Positions 34,440 to 47,000 of a stretch of DNA of 64,000 bases are shown here, in pieces. The first letter of the stretch is position 1, and every line of letters begins with the position of its first letter. The position numbers and the translations under genes are program-made. The notes below the pieces were generated by a model. The model was not told the DNA's origin. It made no database searches and worked only from the letters and a program-made list of their open reading frames with translations. This DNA comes from Cokeromyces recurvatus. Lineage: Eukaryota; Mucoromycota; Mucoromycetes; Mucorales; Mucoraceae. The stretch is taken from contig NW_026251396.1 in assembly GCF_025118155.1 (NCBI RefSeq), positions 124,001 through 188,000 of the forward strand. The letters run 5' to 3'.

Positions 34440-37400
34440 GCTCTGTTAAAATTCTTACATAGAGAAATTACACCTAAATCTATTGGTGATATATTATGGG
34501 ATAACATGGATTGAATAATGCGTGTAGTTAATTCTATCTCTTTATCATTCCAATATGAATTTGTTCTTGATGATTTTTGTTCCTATTTTTATTTTTATTT
34601 TTAATATTAGTGTTGTTTTACATGTTATAGAGTGGATTTTACCATGCCACCAACATCAACAAATAATAAAGTAGGCAATCCTTCAATTAATGGTTTTCTT
34701 TCTTCTTCTGTAACACCATTTATCAGTCTTCTGTCGTAAAATAGCTTATTGCTAATATTAGATATTCGAGGATGACACTAAAAGAAATGTACACATGTAA
34801 GTATACATGAAGATATAGATATATACACATAGATATCTTACTCTATATTGTGTTCTCAACATAATAGACTAACATACACATGTTAGTTATATATGGATAC
34901 TATATATATATATATATATATATATATGCATTTACCTCATAACCCATTTCAATCATTCTATCGAATAATGTTTTATCAAGTCCTTGTCCATTTTTACCTT
35001 CTTCTGCATTTGAAGCAAGCGTAGGTGGTAACTGCAAAGGATCACCAATCATAATTAATCTATTACACCCAAATCTCGTCAGTGGAACCATCGTTAGGGG
35101 CTCCATGAGTTGTGATGATTCATCTACCAAGATCAAAGGAAATTTGATATTATCAAACACTTCAAATGTAGACGACATAAATGTTGTGCCTACTACATTA
35201 CACATATGAACTGAGTTGACACCTTCTGATTTACGAAAATGTTGAATAGCTGTTGAAATATTTTCCACATCTTCTTCTGAGTTTTGCTGATCTTCTAACA
35301 TTTGCTCTAATTCTTTCAACTCTATATATATATATATATAAAGTTGAACATCTAAAAGTCATATATATACGTATATAGCTTATATTTACCTTCATTACTC
35401 GACAATCTTGCCTTTGTTGTATAAGGTAATATATTTTTCGCAATCTTTTTCATGCTTCCAGCTCGTACAAAATGATCAAATCCAAGCTTTAATAAAGTCT
35501 GTAATATTCTATCTACTGCTACATTCTAAATATACAAATTAGTAGTTTTTAGAACATGTTCAGAGTAAATAGTCTTTTATCCTGCTTTTACCGTCATTGA
35601 AGAGATTAATATCTTAAATTGAATAGCATCTTCAGGCTCTCTATTTTTGTTTACTGTATCGATTATATCTTGAATAAATATAATAATAACTGCAGCAAGG
35701 AAACTATTAAAAAAATAAAAATAAAAATTATATAAATATATATGTATATACACGTGAACTTTTTTTTTTATTTTCTTCCTACCTTTTTCCTGATCCATAA
35801 ACACCATGAACTAATACTATTGGACTATCAGAGATAGTTTCATCATCATCAATATCATCATTAATCTTCCATACTGGGCTTTTTATAACTGATTTCGCAA
35901 CTCGATAAAGTACTCTATAAAAAATGAATATATATTTATGATCCTCTATACATACATACATACATACATACATATAAATATTATATAGATGTATATGTAT
36001 ACCTTTTCTGATCTTCATTCAAGTTGTAAAATTGGATGGTTTCATTTATCTTTGCTTGAACATCAATAGGATCTTCCCTCGTTAATTGAATACATTCCAA
36101 GGATGTAGGTGGTAAGTTAACAATAGAATTCTTTTTCTTTGTCTTGTTATTTTTTGGATTATTCAAGATATAAGGTAATAACGGTAATTGTTCCACTCTT
36201 TCTTCCAACATATCCAACATCATAAATTCTGTACTAGCAGAGATGGTTCGTAATGCATAAATAAGTGTAGGCTTATTGGACTGCATGAGTTGAGATGCAA
36301 TACGTACATCCCTTGGTGAAATACAATCAACCTCTAATGACCCATCTGAAAATGGCCCAAAATATGTACTTCGTGCTAAAAATGTTTGACTAGACTCAAA
36401 GCTAGGCGTCTTTGAAATAACCCAAATATCATCCTTATTATACCTTGAATGATGTTCACGATTTCCTTTAAGTAATATACGATATCGTCTATCAGATTGA
36501 TATCTCTGATCACCTCTCAACTCACATAAAACATACATGCCCATTCCTTTAGATCGAATCGTTCTTTCTAGTTCTTGTCCATCCTTATGTCTTCCATATT
36601 TTTCGTAGACAGAATAAAAATACATTCCATAATTCAATAATAAAATCTATATATTTAAATATATTTAATGATGTGATCATTGATAACTTGTATTTATACC
36701 TACCTCTAAATGTTCATAAATTATTTTTTTAAACGTTTCTCGATACAAATTTATATTATTGAATTTTGTTGGAACAACTTTGGATCTCTTTGGGTATTTC
36801 TTTGCCTTTAATAAGCCAATTGCTTTTTTACTATTTGGAAACTGTAGAGTTGATACTGTATAACTAGAATAATTACACAATGTATAAATTATCTCTCTCT
36901 CTCTCTCTCTTTTTTTTTCTTTTATCATTTATATAAACTTACTTTCCATCTGCAAATGGGCTTTTAAAAGCTTTTACAGTGTTTATCGATATTTGCGTAT
37001 CAGTTTCTTCTTTACTTACAGAAGATCCTGAAGACTGGTTTTTAGCAAATGCTGCGGCTGTGGATGTAATGGGAGTAGAAGTAGCGCCAGCATCATTCTC
37101 AACATGAAGAACTTTGGATGCAGCCATAAATGAGGTACTATATATATAATGTGAAATAAATTTCATAGTTCTAGTATTAGAATTAGATTTAATCTGTTTT
37201 ACCTTGCCATGCTAGGTTGATTAGATAATAGGGTATTGGTATTATGTACAACTGAACGATGTAGAGCTGAAGAAGTTTTTTTTGATAATCCCACACGCAC
37301 TCTCTTTTGTGTAGGTAAGAGACTTGATATTCCATTATTGGGTATAGAGGTAGTTGACTTTGATATAGTAGGAATAGAACTATCAACATGTGTTGGAGTC

Positions 37401-38167
37401 TCACATATTTCCATTGGCTCAATTGCTGCAGTAGTTGTGGTTTCTTCTTTTTCAGCTTCTTCTTCTTCTGGATCTACTTTAATTATTCTTTTTCTAGGGA
37501 TCATTGTGGGTGGATTAAATTTAGAAATAAAACGACTACTATGCTGTTTTTTGGAAATTATAGGTGCAGTGGTAATTTGAGCTGACGCTACTGCTGTTGG
37601 TGTAGTTTCCATAGTCAACGTAGTCCTAGGTGTAGACGTAGTCGTAGATGTACTTATTGGCATCGATGGCCGTACAACAGTTGTATTGGATGATACCGGT
37701 TGTACATTATTAACGACCTCTGTTGATCCAATTGATTCAATAGTAACAATATGTCCATCAAATTCTATTTCATCGCCTACCACAGGTATTCCTCCTTTAT
37801 AAAATTTTCTAAAAAAAAAAAAAAAGACCAATTAATAGAAATATCCATTATATCTCTTTGCTAATTAATTACCTATCGATATTGTAGCCCTTTTCGTCAG
37901 TTAATACTAACTATTTTTTTTAAGAGTTAAATTCTAATGCATATAACACAATAAGCTTTCACAAACCTTTTTATTGGAACTATAGTATTTCATAGTTCCT
38001 TTTTTTTTAATAAAGAAAAAAGTTGATCGATGAGTCTTTTTTTTTTTTTTTTAAAAAAAACGATTCATTTTTATATTCTATAATTTACCATCTTGCCAAG
38101 TTTTAAATTTCTTTTGTTTTTGAGCAGTGAATAACACAACAAAATGACTAATTGTATTATCAGTCAT
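34029..38167 (-). CDS. ZGRF1-like superfamily 1 helicase with N-terminal DUF2439
   Basis: Multi-exon nuclear helicase. Exon 1 (38089-38167), a 34-base exon 2 (37873-37906) and exon 3 (37203-37808) spell the DUF2439 domain: 'HFVVLFTAQKQKKFKTWQD', 'LTDEKGYNID' and 'GDEIEFDGHIVTIES'. A long Ser/Thr-rich linker follows. The UPF1-like SF1 core then shows motif I 'VLVHGVYGSGK', motif Ia 'ILISSMTNVAVD', Walker B 'PLILVDESSQLMEP', motif III 'MIGDPLQLPPTL', and C-terminal 'QISTVDAFQ', 'GGEKEIIILSTVRTN' and 'INVALTRAKRHLIILGN'. DUF2439 plus this helicase is the layout of ZGRF1 and its fungal relatives, which act in recombination repair and replication-fork processing. No GRF zinc finger was found. The inner exons (about ten) were followed by frame; edges are approximate. 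It is divergent from the transporter gene, with 469 bases between starts. Confidence 0.85.
34410..34438 (-). repeat. long poly(A) tract (sense) in helicase intron
   Basis: About 29 T on the plus strand, that is A on the sense strand of the helicase gene, inside an intron. Confidence 0.8.
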
Positions 38168-38636
38168 CGAATAGAATTATTAAGTAATGAGGAAAAAAGA
38201 AAAAAGATGTCAATAAAATGATTTCCACTGTTGTCGTTTTATTGAAAGCGCAGTAGCAATTGTGAGCAGCTATTTTAACCAAATTAAGTAATTCAGCTAA
38301 AAATGGACACATTCTTGATTTAAGGATGATTGCCAAATATGAGTACTTTTTTAAAGAAAAAAAAAATAATAATAAATGTGTCCATTCATTATTTTATGTA
38401 ATTTTCGTTAGCGTTAGTAGAGCCCTAACCTACATATACATGTTTATATGTATTCATATGTGTATATATATTTTTTTTATTTCTATTTAAAAAAAAGAAA
38501 AAAAAAAAAGATTCACTTCTTACTTTGTTGAACTCGTAGTAGTAGTCACACTTTAAACGCTCACCATGAAAAGACCGAGAAAGCATTTAATTCACCTTTT
38601 TTTTTTTTTTTTTTTTTTTTTTGTACAAATTGATAA
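38168..38636. other. divergent spacer between helicase and transporter genes; no HMG gene
   Basis: 469 bases read in both strands: A/T homopolymers, a possible GCGCAGTAGCAATTGTGAGC patch near 38249 and a T run before the transporter ATG. No HMG-box or other open frame is present, which matters because tptA and rnhA usually flank an HMG sex gene. Confidence 0.7.
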
Positions 38637-39981
38637 ATGTCAAGTAATCTACAAACTTTACCTTTACCAGCAAGTACCTTTGCGAATAAACAAAGATTAG
38701 GAAAATATTTTATAAATTCAAAAAGAACCGTATTCAACACCTCAATCTTATATTTGATCATTACTCTTGCTGTAACTTTTGTTAACAAATTACTCTTTGC
38801 AAATTCTGAATATAAATTTCCTTATCCTATTTTTACTGTATTTTTTCAACTTGTAATTACTTTTATATTTATAACACTATGGACTATAATTAAGCCCTTG
38901 TAAGTGTACTTTTGAGTCTTTTTAATTGTTTTTTTTTTCACTGATCAGCCTTTTTATTTTTATTTAATTTTTTTTTCTTTCAAAAGTCCTTATTTTTTCA
39001 ATGTTCCAACAAGATTTCAATGGAACTTTGTTATAGCAAAGCATGTTGCGCCACTTACTCTCAGTTACATTTGTGTTATTGTTTACAATCCTCTCTTTTT
39101 AAGATATGTCGAGATCACAACTTATCACTTTTCTCATTCTTTATCTATTGCATTTTCGATTTTATTTTCTACTTTTATGTTAAAGGTGAATATTCCATAT
39201 CCTGTTCAGACGGCAGCCATTATTATTATTTTTGGTATCTGCACTGGATCCATGGGCAATCTTAATTTCTCCTTTGTAAGTCTATTTTATAGTTTGGCTT
39301 GGCCATTCATAGTTGCTTTATATGGTATTTATTTAAAAAAGGCATTAGTTTATTTAAAAAACAATCTATGGTAAGTTTACTAAATTGGAACCCCATGTAT
39401 GTAATTACTCACTCTGTATCCTCTCTCTCTCTCTCTCTCTCGCTCTTATATATATATATAGGTGCCTTCTGCAATACAATACTATTATGTCTATTGCTTT
39501 TATGATACCTATTGTTTTATTGTCAGGCGAATTAAAAGAAATCCTTTCAACTGTTTGGTTTTGGGATGAAATTGGATTTTGGATACAAATGATAATTACT
39601 GCTATGACTGGATTTTGTGTTAATATCATCATGATGGTTTTCCTTATACAAACATCGCCATTATCCTTAACGATCATTAGTGTATCGAAGGTATGAAAAT
39701 TATAATATATAAATGTATATGTATATATATTCATATTCGTATTCTTATATATTAGACTATAATACAAGCATTTATTGCTGTATTCATATTTGATAATCGA
39801 ATGACTTTATTAGTAAGTAGTAGTGTAGATAATATAGAGGGGGGGGAAGGAAAGTAGAAAAAAGATGATATTGAATGATTTATTATAGAATACGTCAGGC
39901 TTTTTAATTGCATTGGCCGGATCATGTTATTACGCATATTTAAAATCAAATGAAAAGGATTTAGTATCTGTATACCAATAA
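38637..39981 (+). CDS. triose-phosphate-transporter family protein (TPT/DMT, tptA-like)
   Basis: Multi-spanning nucleotide-sugar/triose-phosphate transporter family protein of 341 residues from five exons (38637-38899, 38987-39370, 39462-39690, 39756-39812, 39889-39981). About ten hydrophobic helices are visible, beginning with 'TSILYLIITLAVTFVNK'. TPT-domain hallmarks: 'YVEITTYHFSHSLSIAF', 'GNLNFSFVSLFYSLAWPF', 'VNIIMMVFLIQTSPLSLTI' and the ending 'NTSGFLIALAGSCYYAYLK'. Location is probably Golgi or ER; the substrate is not predictable. In Mucoromycota and microsporidia a TPT gene is one flank of the sex locus, and this one has an SF1 helicase as its head-to-head neighbour. The stop is 87 bases from that of the convergent MYSM1-like gene. 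Confidence 0.88.
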
Positions 39982-40067
39982 TAATAATAAGCAACTTAAG
40001 CCAAGCCATATTGAAGAACTTTGTCGCATTATGTTGGATTGATCTCTATCTTGTTTTTGTTATACAT

Positions 40068-40436
40068 CTATAAATAGATATTATATACCATTTGCTCAAT
40101 TTCTTTCAAGAAATCCATATTCTTTTGTGAATCTAAAGATAGATGTTTGATGATAGACTTTAACAATTTCTCGACTTTAGTTATTGAAGTAAAACCATAG
40201 CTTGTATTCATATCCATTTTACTTTTTTTTTTTTTTTTTTTTTTTTCAAAGAAAGTAAAAGAGAAAAAATGAGTAACAAAAGTAGATACTTATTTTTGTT
40301 ATTATTTTGGCTTACTATTCATAGTTTTTATATATTAAAAGAAGATTTTCAAGTATCATTTTAATGTCTAAAGAAACTTCGGGACATTGTACTATCTTAT
40401 AAACACATGCAAATGGCAAACCTATGATAGTATTTC

Positions 40437-40498
<62 letters not shown>

Positions 40499-42667
40499 AC
40501 GCGTTTATTTGAAAATCTATATTCTACTTACGATAATCATTGTTATAGTTCCATTGATCACTTATATGCATAACTTTAATTTGTGATTCAAAGGAAGCAT
40601 TCATATAATTGTAAGGTGTAATAATAATACCGATAAATGGTTCTAAACCTAAAGTGTCATCACGAAATAAGAACTGTAGAAGCGTATATATATAAAGAAG
40701 ACAATAATTACATGTGTTAGGAGCATATATGTATGTGTGTATGTATGCATACTTTTTTTTTTTGACTTACCTGGTAGGAAGCTTGGTTTGCAATATCTCG
40801 AATACTTGGTTCAGGCTCAAAGGTAGGATGTGAATGATACCAGCCAACAACCTTTAAGCCCTTCTTTTTAAATAATTCATATGCTTCCATTTCAGAAATA
40901 GGATCCATTTCACTCTATACGAAATAAAATAAATGAATATTAAAGATGAATATATATATATGTGTGTGTATATACTTACTTGCATACTGGCACTTGTGCT
41001 GCGACAAGGGAATATATATTCTACTTGTACATGTATGGCTCCATTTTCTTTTCTTATGACTGCTCCAGCTAATAGTCCAATAATTTCTGTATATGCAAGG
41101 TGTGAATGAAAATCGATTACAAGCTTTATTCATGATAGATTATTAGTTTGAAGAAAACAAAATGAAACAATTAGATAACACAACTTACCAAGACGTTACT
41201 TGAAATATTGACTATAAATGGAGCATTCATATGCTTTGAATATTGATTCAGTGGAATCAATCTAAATGGGTCATTATCTGAATCATGATAAAAGACATCA
41301 TAGTGTTCTTTCAATACAGTCTTCTCTCTAATACCTCTTCTCTCATCCTTATTATTGCTTGCTATCATGGTGTCCTCTTGTTGTTTGCAGATATCATGAT
41401 TTAAATGAACCCAATCATGCTTTGATAAAGTCGTTCTCCTTTTAGAATAGTGTTCTAAAATACGGACTGACTTGTTTCTAGCTCGAACCCTTTTCTTTCT
41501 AGGAAAAGGTTCAACACAGTCTACATTGATTATATTTCTACATTGTAAATAAGAGTGTATTCTTCCAACTGCATTTACATCTCCACAGTTCTCTAAATTT
41601 CGTCTTCCTGCTGTCTTTGATAAATACTTGGGTCGAGATATCTTCCAGTTATTTATGATATGATTTCGAATTCTCATATATCTTTCGGGAGTCTTGGATG
41701 GTTTCCCTTCAAACCATTCAACGTTAGAAGCACGTTCATCATTTGTTATCTTTGTCTCGTCAAACTCCTGTTGAAAATACAGGATTATTAATCTAGGTAG
41801 TCATATCATAGAGGCTTTTATATATAAAACTTACATATTCAGGTTCTTGCTTGGTATTGATGTCCTCCTTATTTATGATGAACACCTCTTTCTTTTGTTC
41901 AATTTGAGTATTCTTTCTTTGTATAGTCAAATTATTTTTATGTAATTTTTCTTTATTAACTACCACTCCTTCTTCTTCTTCTTCTTTTTGATCTACTGCT
42001 GTTTCAAAAGAAGATTGTTCAAGATGATTTGTTATAGTATTAAAATCTTTTGATAATGGTAATTTATCTTTAGTTTCATATTTCTCATTCTCCTTCTTAC
42101 TTGCTGCCAACTATATTAAAAAAAAAAGAATACATATAAACATGTAATAAATAAATAAATAAATAAATAGAAAAAAAAAAAAACCTTTCGGAGTTTTGGG
42201 TTTGTCCGTGCACGCCCTTTGCATTGATTTTGAGTTCGCGTTTTGAATTGTTCTGAAATCTTTTTCCAATTACCATAACCATATAATTTCTTCATAATAA
42301 TAATTAAATATAATAAATTTATATACAAATATATTTGTTGTTGTTGTTGTTATACTTACTATGTATTTAGCTAAAAGCTCATCTTCTTCAGGTATCCATT
42401 TTTTCTTGTATGTTAAAGCACGTTCCATGATGGAAGACTCTACTATTAAAAGGCTTTAGAGAAGAGTGACGAACGTGATGAAAAAAAAAAAAAGGAAAAA
42501 GAAATAGAGGTGTTTTTTTTGTATTTACCTCCTTTATTACTGATTATCTTATTCACAGCTACTTTACTGTTTTGAACCTGTTTCACTAAATTTGTATGCG
42601 ACGGGTTTTGTAAACTCTTTTTTGATGTATTATCATCATATTCATTACGGCTTTCTTCTGTAATCAT
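40068..42667 (-). CDS. MYSM1-like SANT-SWIRM-JAMM deubiquitinase
   Basis: Predicted nuclear histone H2A deubiquitinase of about 572 residues. Exons: 42529-42667, 42360-42442, 42185-42289, 41835-42110, 41189-41767, 40980-41123, 40771-40914, 40532-40673, 40068-40174. Domain order is that of MYSM1. A SANT/Myb module comes first ('[13 protein letters not shown]', '[19 protein letters not shown]'), then an acidic linker and a SWIRM domain ('[19 protein letters not shown]', '[15 protein letters not shown]'). An MPN+ domain follows, starting '[17 protein letters not shown]', with the JAMM metal motif intact in '[19 protein letters not shown]' (H-x-H-x10-D). The last exon and its acceptor are uncertain: its intron carries a 53-base homopolymer, and another open frame with the same residues exists just upstream. 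The start at 42667 was chosen because exons 1-2 join in frame; an internal ATG at 42428 is possible. Confidence 0.87.
40439..40491 (-). repeat. 53-bp poly(A) tract (sense) in MYSM1-like intron
   Basis: T run on the plus strand, A on the gene's sense strand, about 40 bases after the donor of the last intron. Confidence 0.9.
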
Positions 42668-42788
42668 TTATTATATATGTAGATAATGAAAAGAAGTAAA
42701 AGAAAAAGAGAAAGATAATATTATTTTATGTCTATAAATGTGAGCAAAAAAAAAAAAAAAAAATTAAGTTACAAAAAAAAAGGCTATT

Positions 42789-44052
42789 TTATTGGATTCG
42801 ATGACTATTTTCTGATTCTTTATCATTGTCTATGCAGTCATTCGCATGTTGAATTGCTTGTGACTTATTAAAAGCATACGTCTTTTTACAACATTGACAA
42901 TACCAGTATGTTTTAACATTTGCTGGAATACTGTCAGCTGTTTTAGGAATTGCTGAAGCAAAGGAAGGGACATCAATACTGTTATAGTACAAGTATGGCA
43001 TAATTTTGACTCCAGCAGATCTACAGACTATTTTATTTTATTTTAGTTTTTTTTTTCAAACATAAAATAGATTTACATGTAATACACACCTTCTTTTGGC
43101 TTCCATTCTCTTGGATAGTTATATTCATCATTGCTATTCTCTTTTGTATGATTTGTTGTTGAATACTATAAAATAAATCATTCGTTATACAATAGACAAG
43201 TATTCTCATATCTTTTTGTATTACCATTTTTAAAAACTCGGATGCCTTTCCAATCTCTAATTCAGCAGAAATTGAAGTCTGCATAAAATCTACAAGTTTT
43301 TCTGTTTATGAATATCAAAAAAAAAAATTAGTTGTTAGTATAAAGTATCAATAATCTCATGATATTTTACTGTTAAGTGAACGCATTTGATATTGATATT
43401 CTTGTTTTGTTCTTAATGAATCCCTTCCTGATTGTTCATCTAATATTTGCTGGATTGTAAGAGGCATTTTTTTTCTTATAGATGAACTAATGATAACTTC
43501 TTCCTCTTTTTCTTCTTCTTCTTCTAGAGATTCAATTCTTCCCTAACAAGTAGATATACATACAAAATGAATATACGTATACAAATATGTATTTTATAAA
43601 TGTTTCTATCTATATAACCTTTCCCAGTCCAGATCTAATTCTTTGATTTAACAATTGATCCCATTCTAATCGAAGTTGATAAGCTAAATAAATAACGTAC
43701 TCTGCTACTTGAGTTGTTCGAAATCTGATTACAAAGTATGAATCAACTACAATAACACTACAGTCATAATTTAAATCAACTATAAATGATTGTTAGTGTT
43801 TTAATAGTCAATAACAACAAAAGAGATTTACTAATTTTGCCAAACAAAAGCAATACATGTATGCCTTTAAAAAAGGAATAAGAATAATGTAAATAAGAAT
43901 ATCTTTTGTGTATGTGTGTGTATACTTTATTCTAACCTGGTACTCGAGTGATATTAACAAGAAAGGGCCTATTTGTTTCTAATAGTTGTAAATAACATAA
44001 TAATTGATGATATAATGCTTCTTCTACTGTTTTATCATCTATATAATGAAAA

Positions 44053-44083
<31 letters not shown>

Positions 44084-47000
44084 ATAGATATAAATATATA
44101 TATTTATACTTATCAATCAGAGTCTTTCTATTACCTTTTCTAAGCTCTTTTTCTAATTCTTGAACCCATTCAGGATGAGATGCAATAACACTACTGGGAT
44201 GTATAGACAGAAAGCTTTTTGCTATTAAAAAAAACAAAGTCAGTATATATGTATCAATTACCTTTGAACACTAATTTTACCTGATGTATGAAATACAATC
44301 TCATTACTCTTTCTATAAGGATTATGCTCATCACCAATAGCCAACTGGGGATATAAAGATGAACATAAAATTAACTTGACCATTTGTATTTCTTCCTCTG
44401 ATAAAGCATGTGCTCTTGACCTTAGTTGTTTCAAATTATTCATCAAGGAGAATTCAAGGTCACGAACATCAAGCTTCTCATATACTTCATCCTCATCTAT
44501 TATTATCATTATTTGTGTGTGTGTGTGTTTTTTTCTTTTAGTAATAATACATAATATATTCAAGATATTCTTTCAAAAAAAAAATTACAATCAATGGTAG
44601 CTTCTTGGTCTTCTTTTACACTTTCCATGTTCAATACTCGGCGTCTTTTATTTATTTGCTCACCATACCTTTCTCTACGAAGTATTTCATGCGCTCTACG
44701 CTTCGATTTTTTCTCATCCTTAATTAAATATAATCAAAATTATTCTTACATGTTTCAATAGCAGAATATAGATGTGTACCTTTTCTTCTTCGTGATCGTC
44801 ATCCATCCGAGACATAGACTCTAGTAAATCAGGTTGAAAATCATGAAGCACTTTTTCAAATTGTCTTTTCATTTTTGCAATCTATTATATAATTAAGTAA
44901 TCGTTATTTATTTATTTATTTCGAGCCTTACTTCATATAATCTATGTTCCTCTATCATATGTTGTTTACACCATTTACGAGAAGAGGTCTATATATATAA
45001 TAGTAAATAAAGTAGGTTTTCTTTTTCTCTCTCTTTCTCTCTCTTTTTTTTTTAAAAAAAAAAGAAAAAAAAACATATAAAGTACCTTACTGCCCTTGAT
45101 TTCAAGCCATTTCCTCCATAGATTAAGCATAGTAAAAGGATCACCATCCTTTGAATAAAATTCTTCTCTATTCTATTTATGGATTTCCATTAGAATTAAA
45201 TTAAAATGATTACTTTTTTGTGCAATAGTAATAATAATAAAAAAAACCTTTAAATAATCTCTATTACTGTTTTGTGTAGCTCTTGTAAAAGGTGATTGAA
45301 CACTCATACCCGCAGCTATAGTCAAAATTGGATCTATCACATTAAAAATCTAGAAAGAGAATAGAATATTGCTTATTATTTATTCAGATATTTATATATA
45401 TCTTAGCAGACTTACCACACCCAAGATCAACATTTTTCCAACTGTTGCATCTACTGGAAGTTTAGATAAGACAGAGCCCAGATCTAGCAAGTTTTCTGTA
45501 GAATCAATAGCCCCCAAGTTATATAAAAAGTCCATAGATGAATTGATAAAGTCCATAGAAGGTGACTAAAAGAAAACAAAACAAAAAAAAAAGGCAATTT
45601 AGAAAGATATAATATATATAGTTATATATATTTATATAGTATACCTCGATATAATCAAAGTCTCGTGGATTACCGAATTTCATAGATTTAATTTGAAGTA
45701 AAAGGGGATCTAACGTTTCTCTTTGGATTTCTGGGATTGCAAAATCATGGAAATGATTAAATTCATTTTCGGAATAAAATCTAAAACACTCTCCTGGTCC
45801 CGTTCTTCCTGCACGACCTGTCCTTTGTTTGGCACTGGCCTTTGATATCCAAAATTCTGATAAACGACTCAACCTTGAATCTGGTTCATGATGCATTTCC
45901 TTTACTTTGCCTGAATCAATAATAAAGCGAATCCCATCTATCGTAATACTCGTTTCAGCACTATATCCAAAATATAGATAATTAAAAAACCAGTAAAGAA
46001 AAAAAAATCTAGCATATATATATATGTATATTACATGTTTGAACTTATAATACATTTGCGGACTCCTTCTGGTGGTGAAGCAAACACTTTTTCTTGTTCT
46101 TCTATTGTTAAAGATGAATGAAGCATAAGAATTATCCATTTTCTATAAAGCATAGTTAATTAAAAACGGTCGAGTATACAAATATATATATATTACTTTG
46201 TTTTGTGAGCATAATCTGTTAGTTCCTCTGCTAATGTAGTAATCTATATAAAGTATTAAAATTAAATATTCGATAGAAATATGTATATATTTATATTTAT
46301 ATACCTCATTAATTCCGGACATGAATATAAGGAGATCGCCTCTTTCTTCAACTGGAACTGATTGATCAATATATTCCAACACCTTCAAATATGGATCTGT
46401 AAATAATGTGAGATAATATGTATTGAATCAATTATCATTCAATTTTTTTTTTTTTTTTTTTACCTGGTTTGATGGCTTGTGATCGACTTACGATAGATCT
46501 CTAAGCTTATCAAGTTAGTGTCATGTGAATATACGTTTAAAATAGCAACAGTACCTTAACAGTCTCTGATTGTCGTTTTCGATATGCTGCTTCATCTACA
46601 AGATTTTTATCTTCTTCTTCTTGTGGCCAATAATGAATCTTGACACTATACATTTTACCAGGTATCTAAAGGTATTATAAGTTAGAAATCCTACTTTTTT
46701 TTTCTCGTTAAATAAGGTATCTTTCTTTCTCTCTCTCACACACACACTCCTTTCCTCTTACAATAAGTGTTGGTGCATCAAAATATTGCGCAAAAAGTTC
46801 AGCATTAATTGTAGCACTCATCAAGACAACATAGAGATCCTTTCTTTCTGCCAATGTCTTTTTTAAAAGTGCCAATAAGAAATCACCTATATATATATAT
46901 GTATGTATGTATATAGTTATTATGTTTAGTAGACGCTAACTTCTCTCTTTATATATATATATACCCATCATATGACGCTCATGAACCTCATCTACCACAA

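Noticed and set aside
41793..42110. Separate small gene within the MYSM1-like region
   Set aside because: It is an internal exon (acidic linker) that joins SANT and SWIRM exons in frame.
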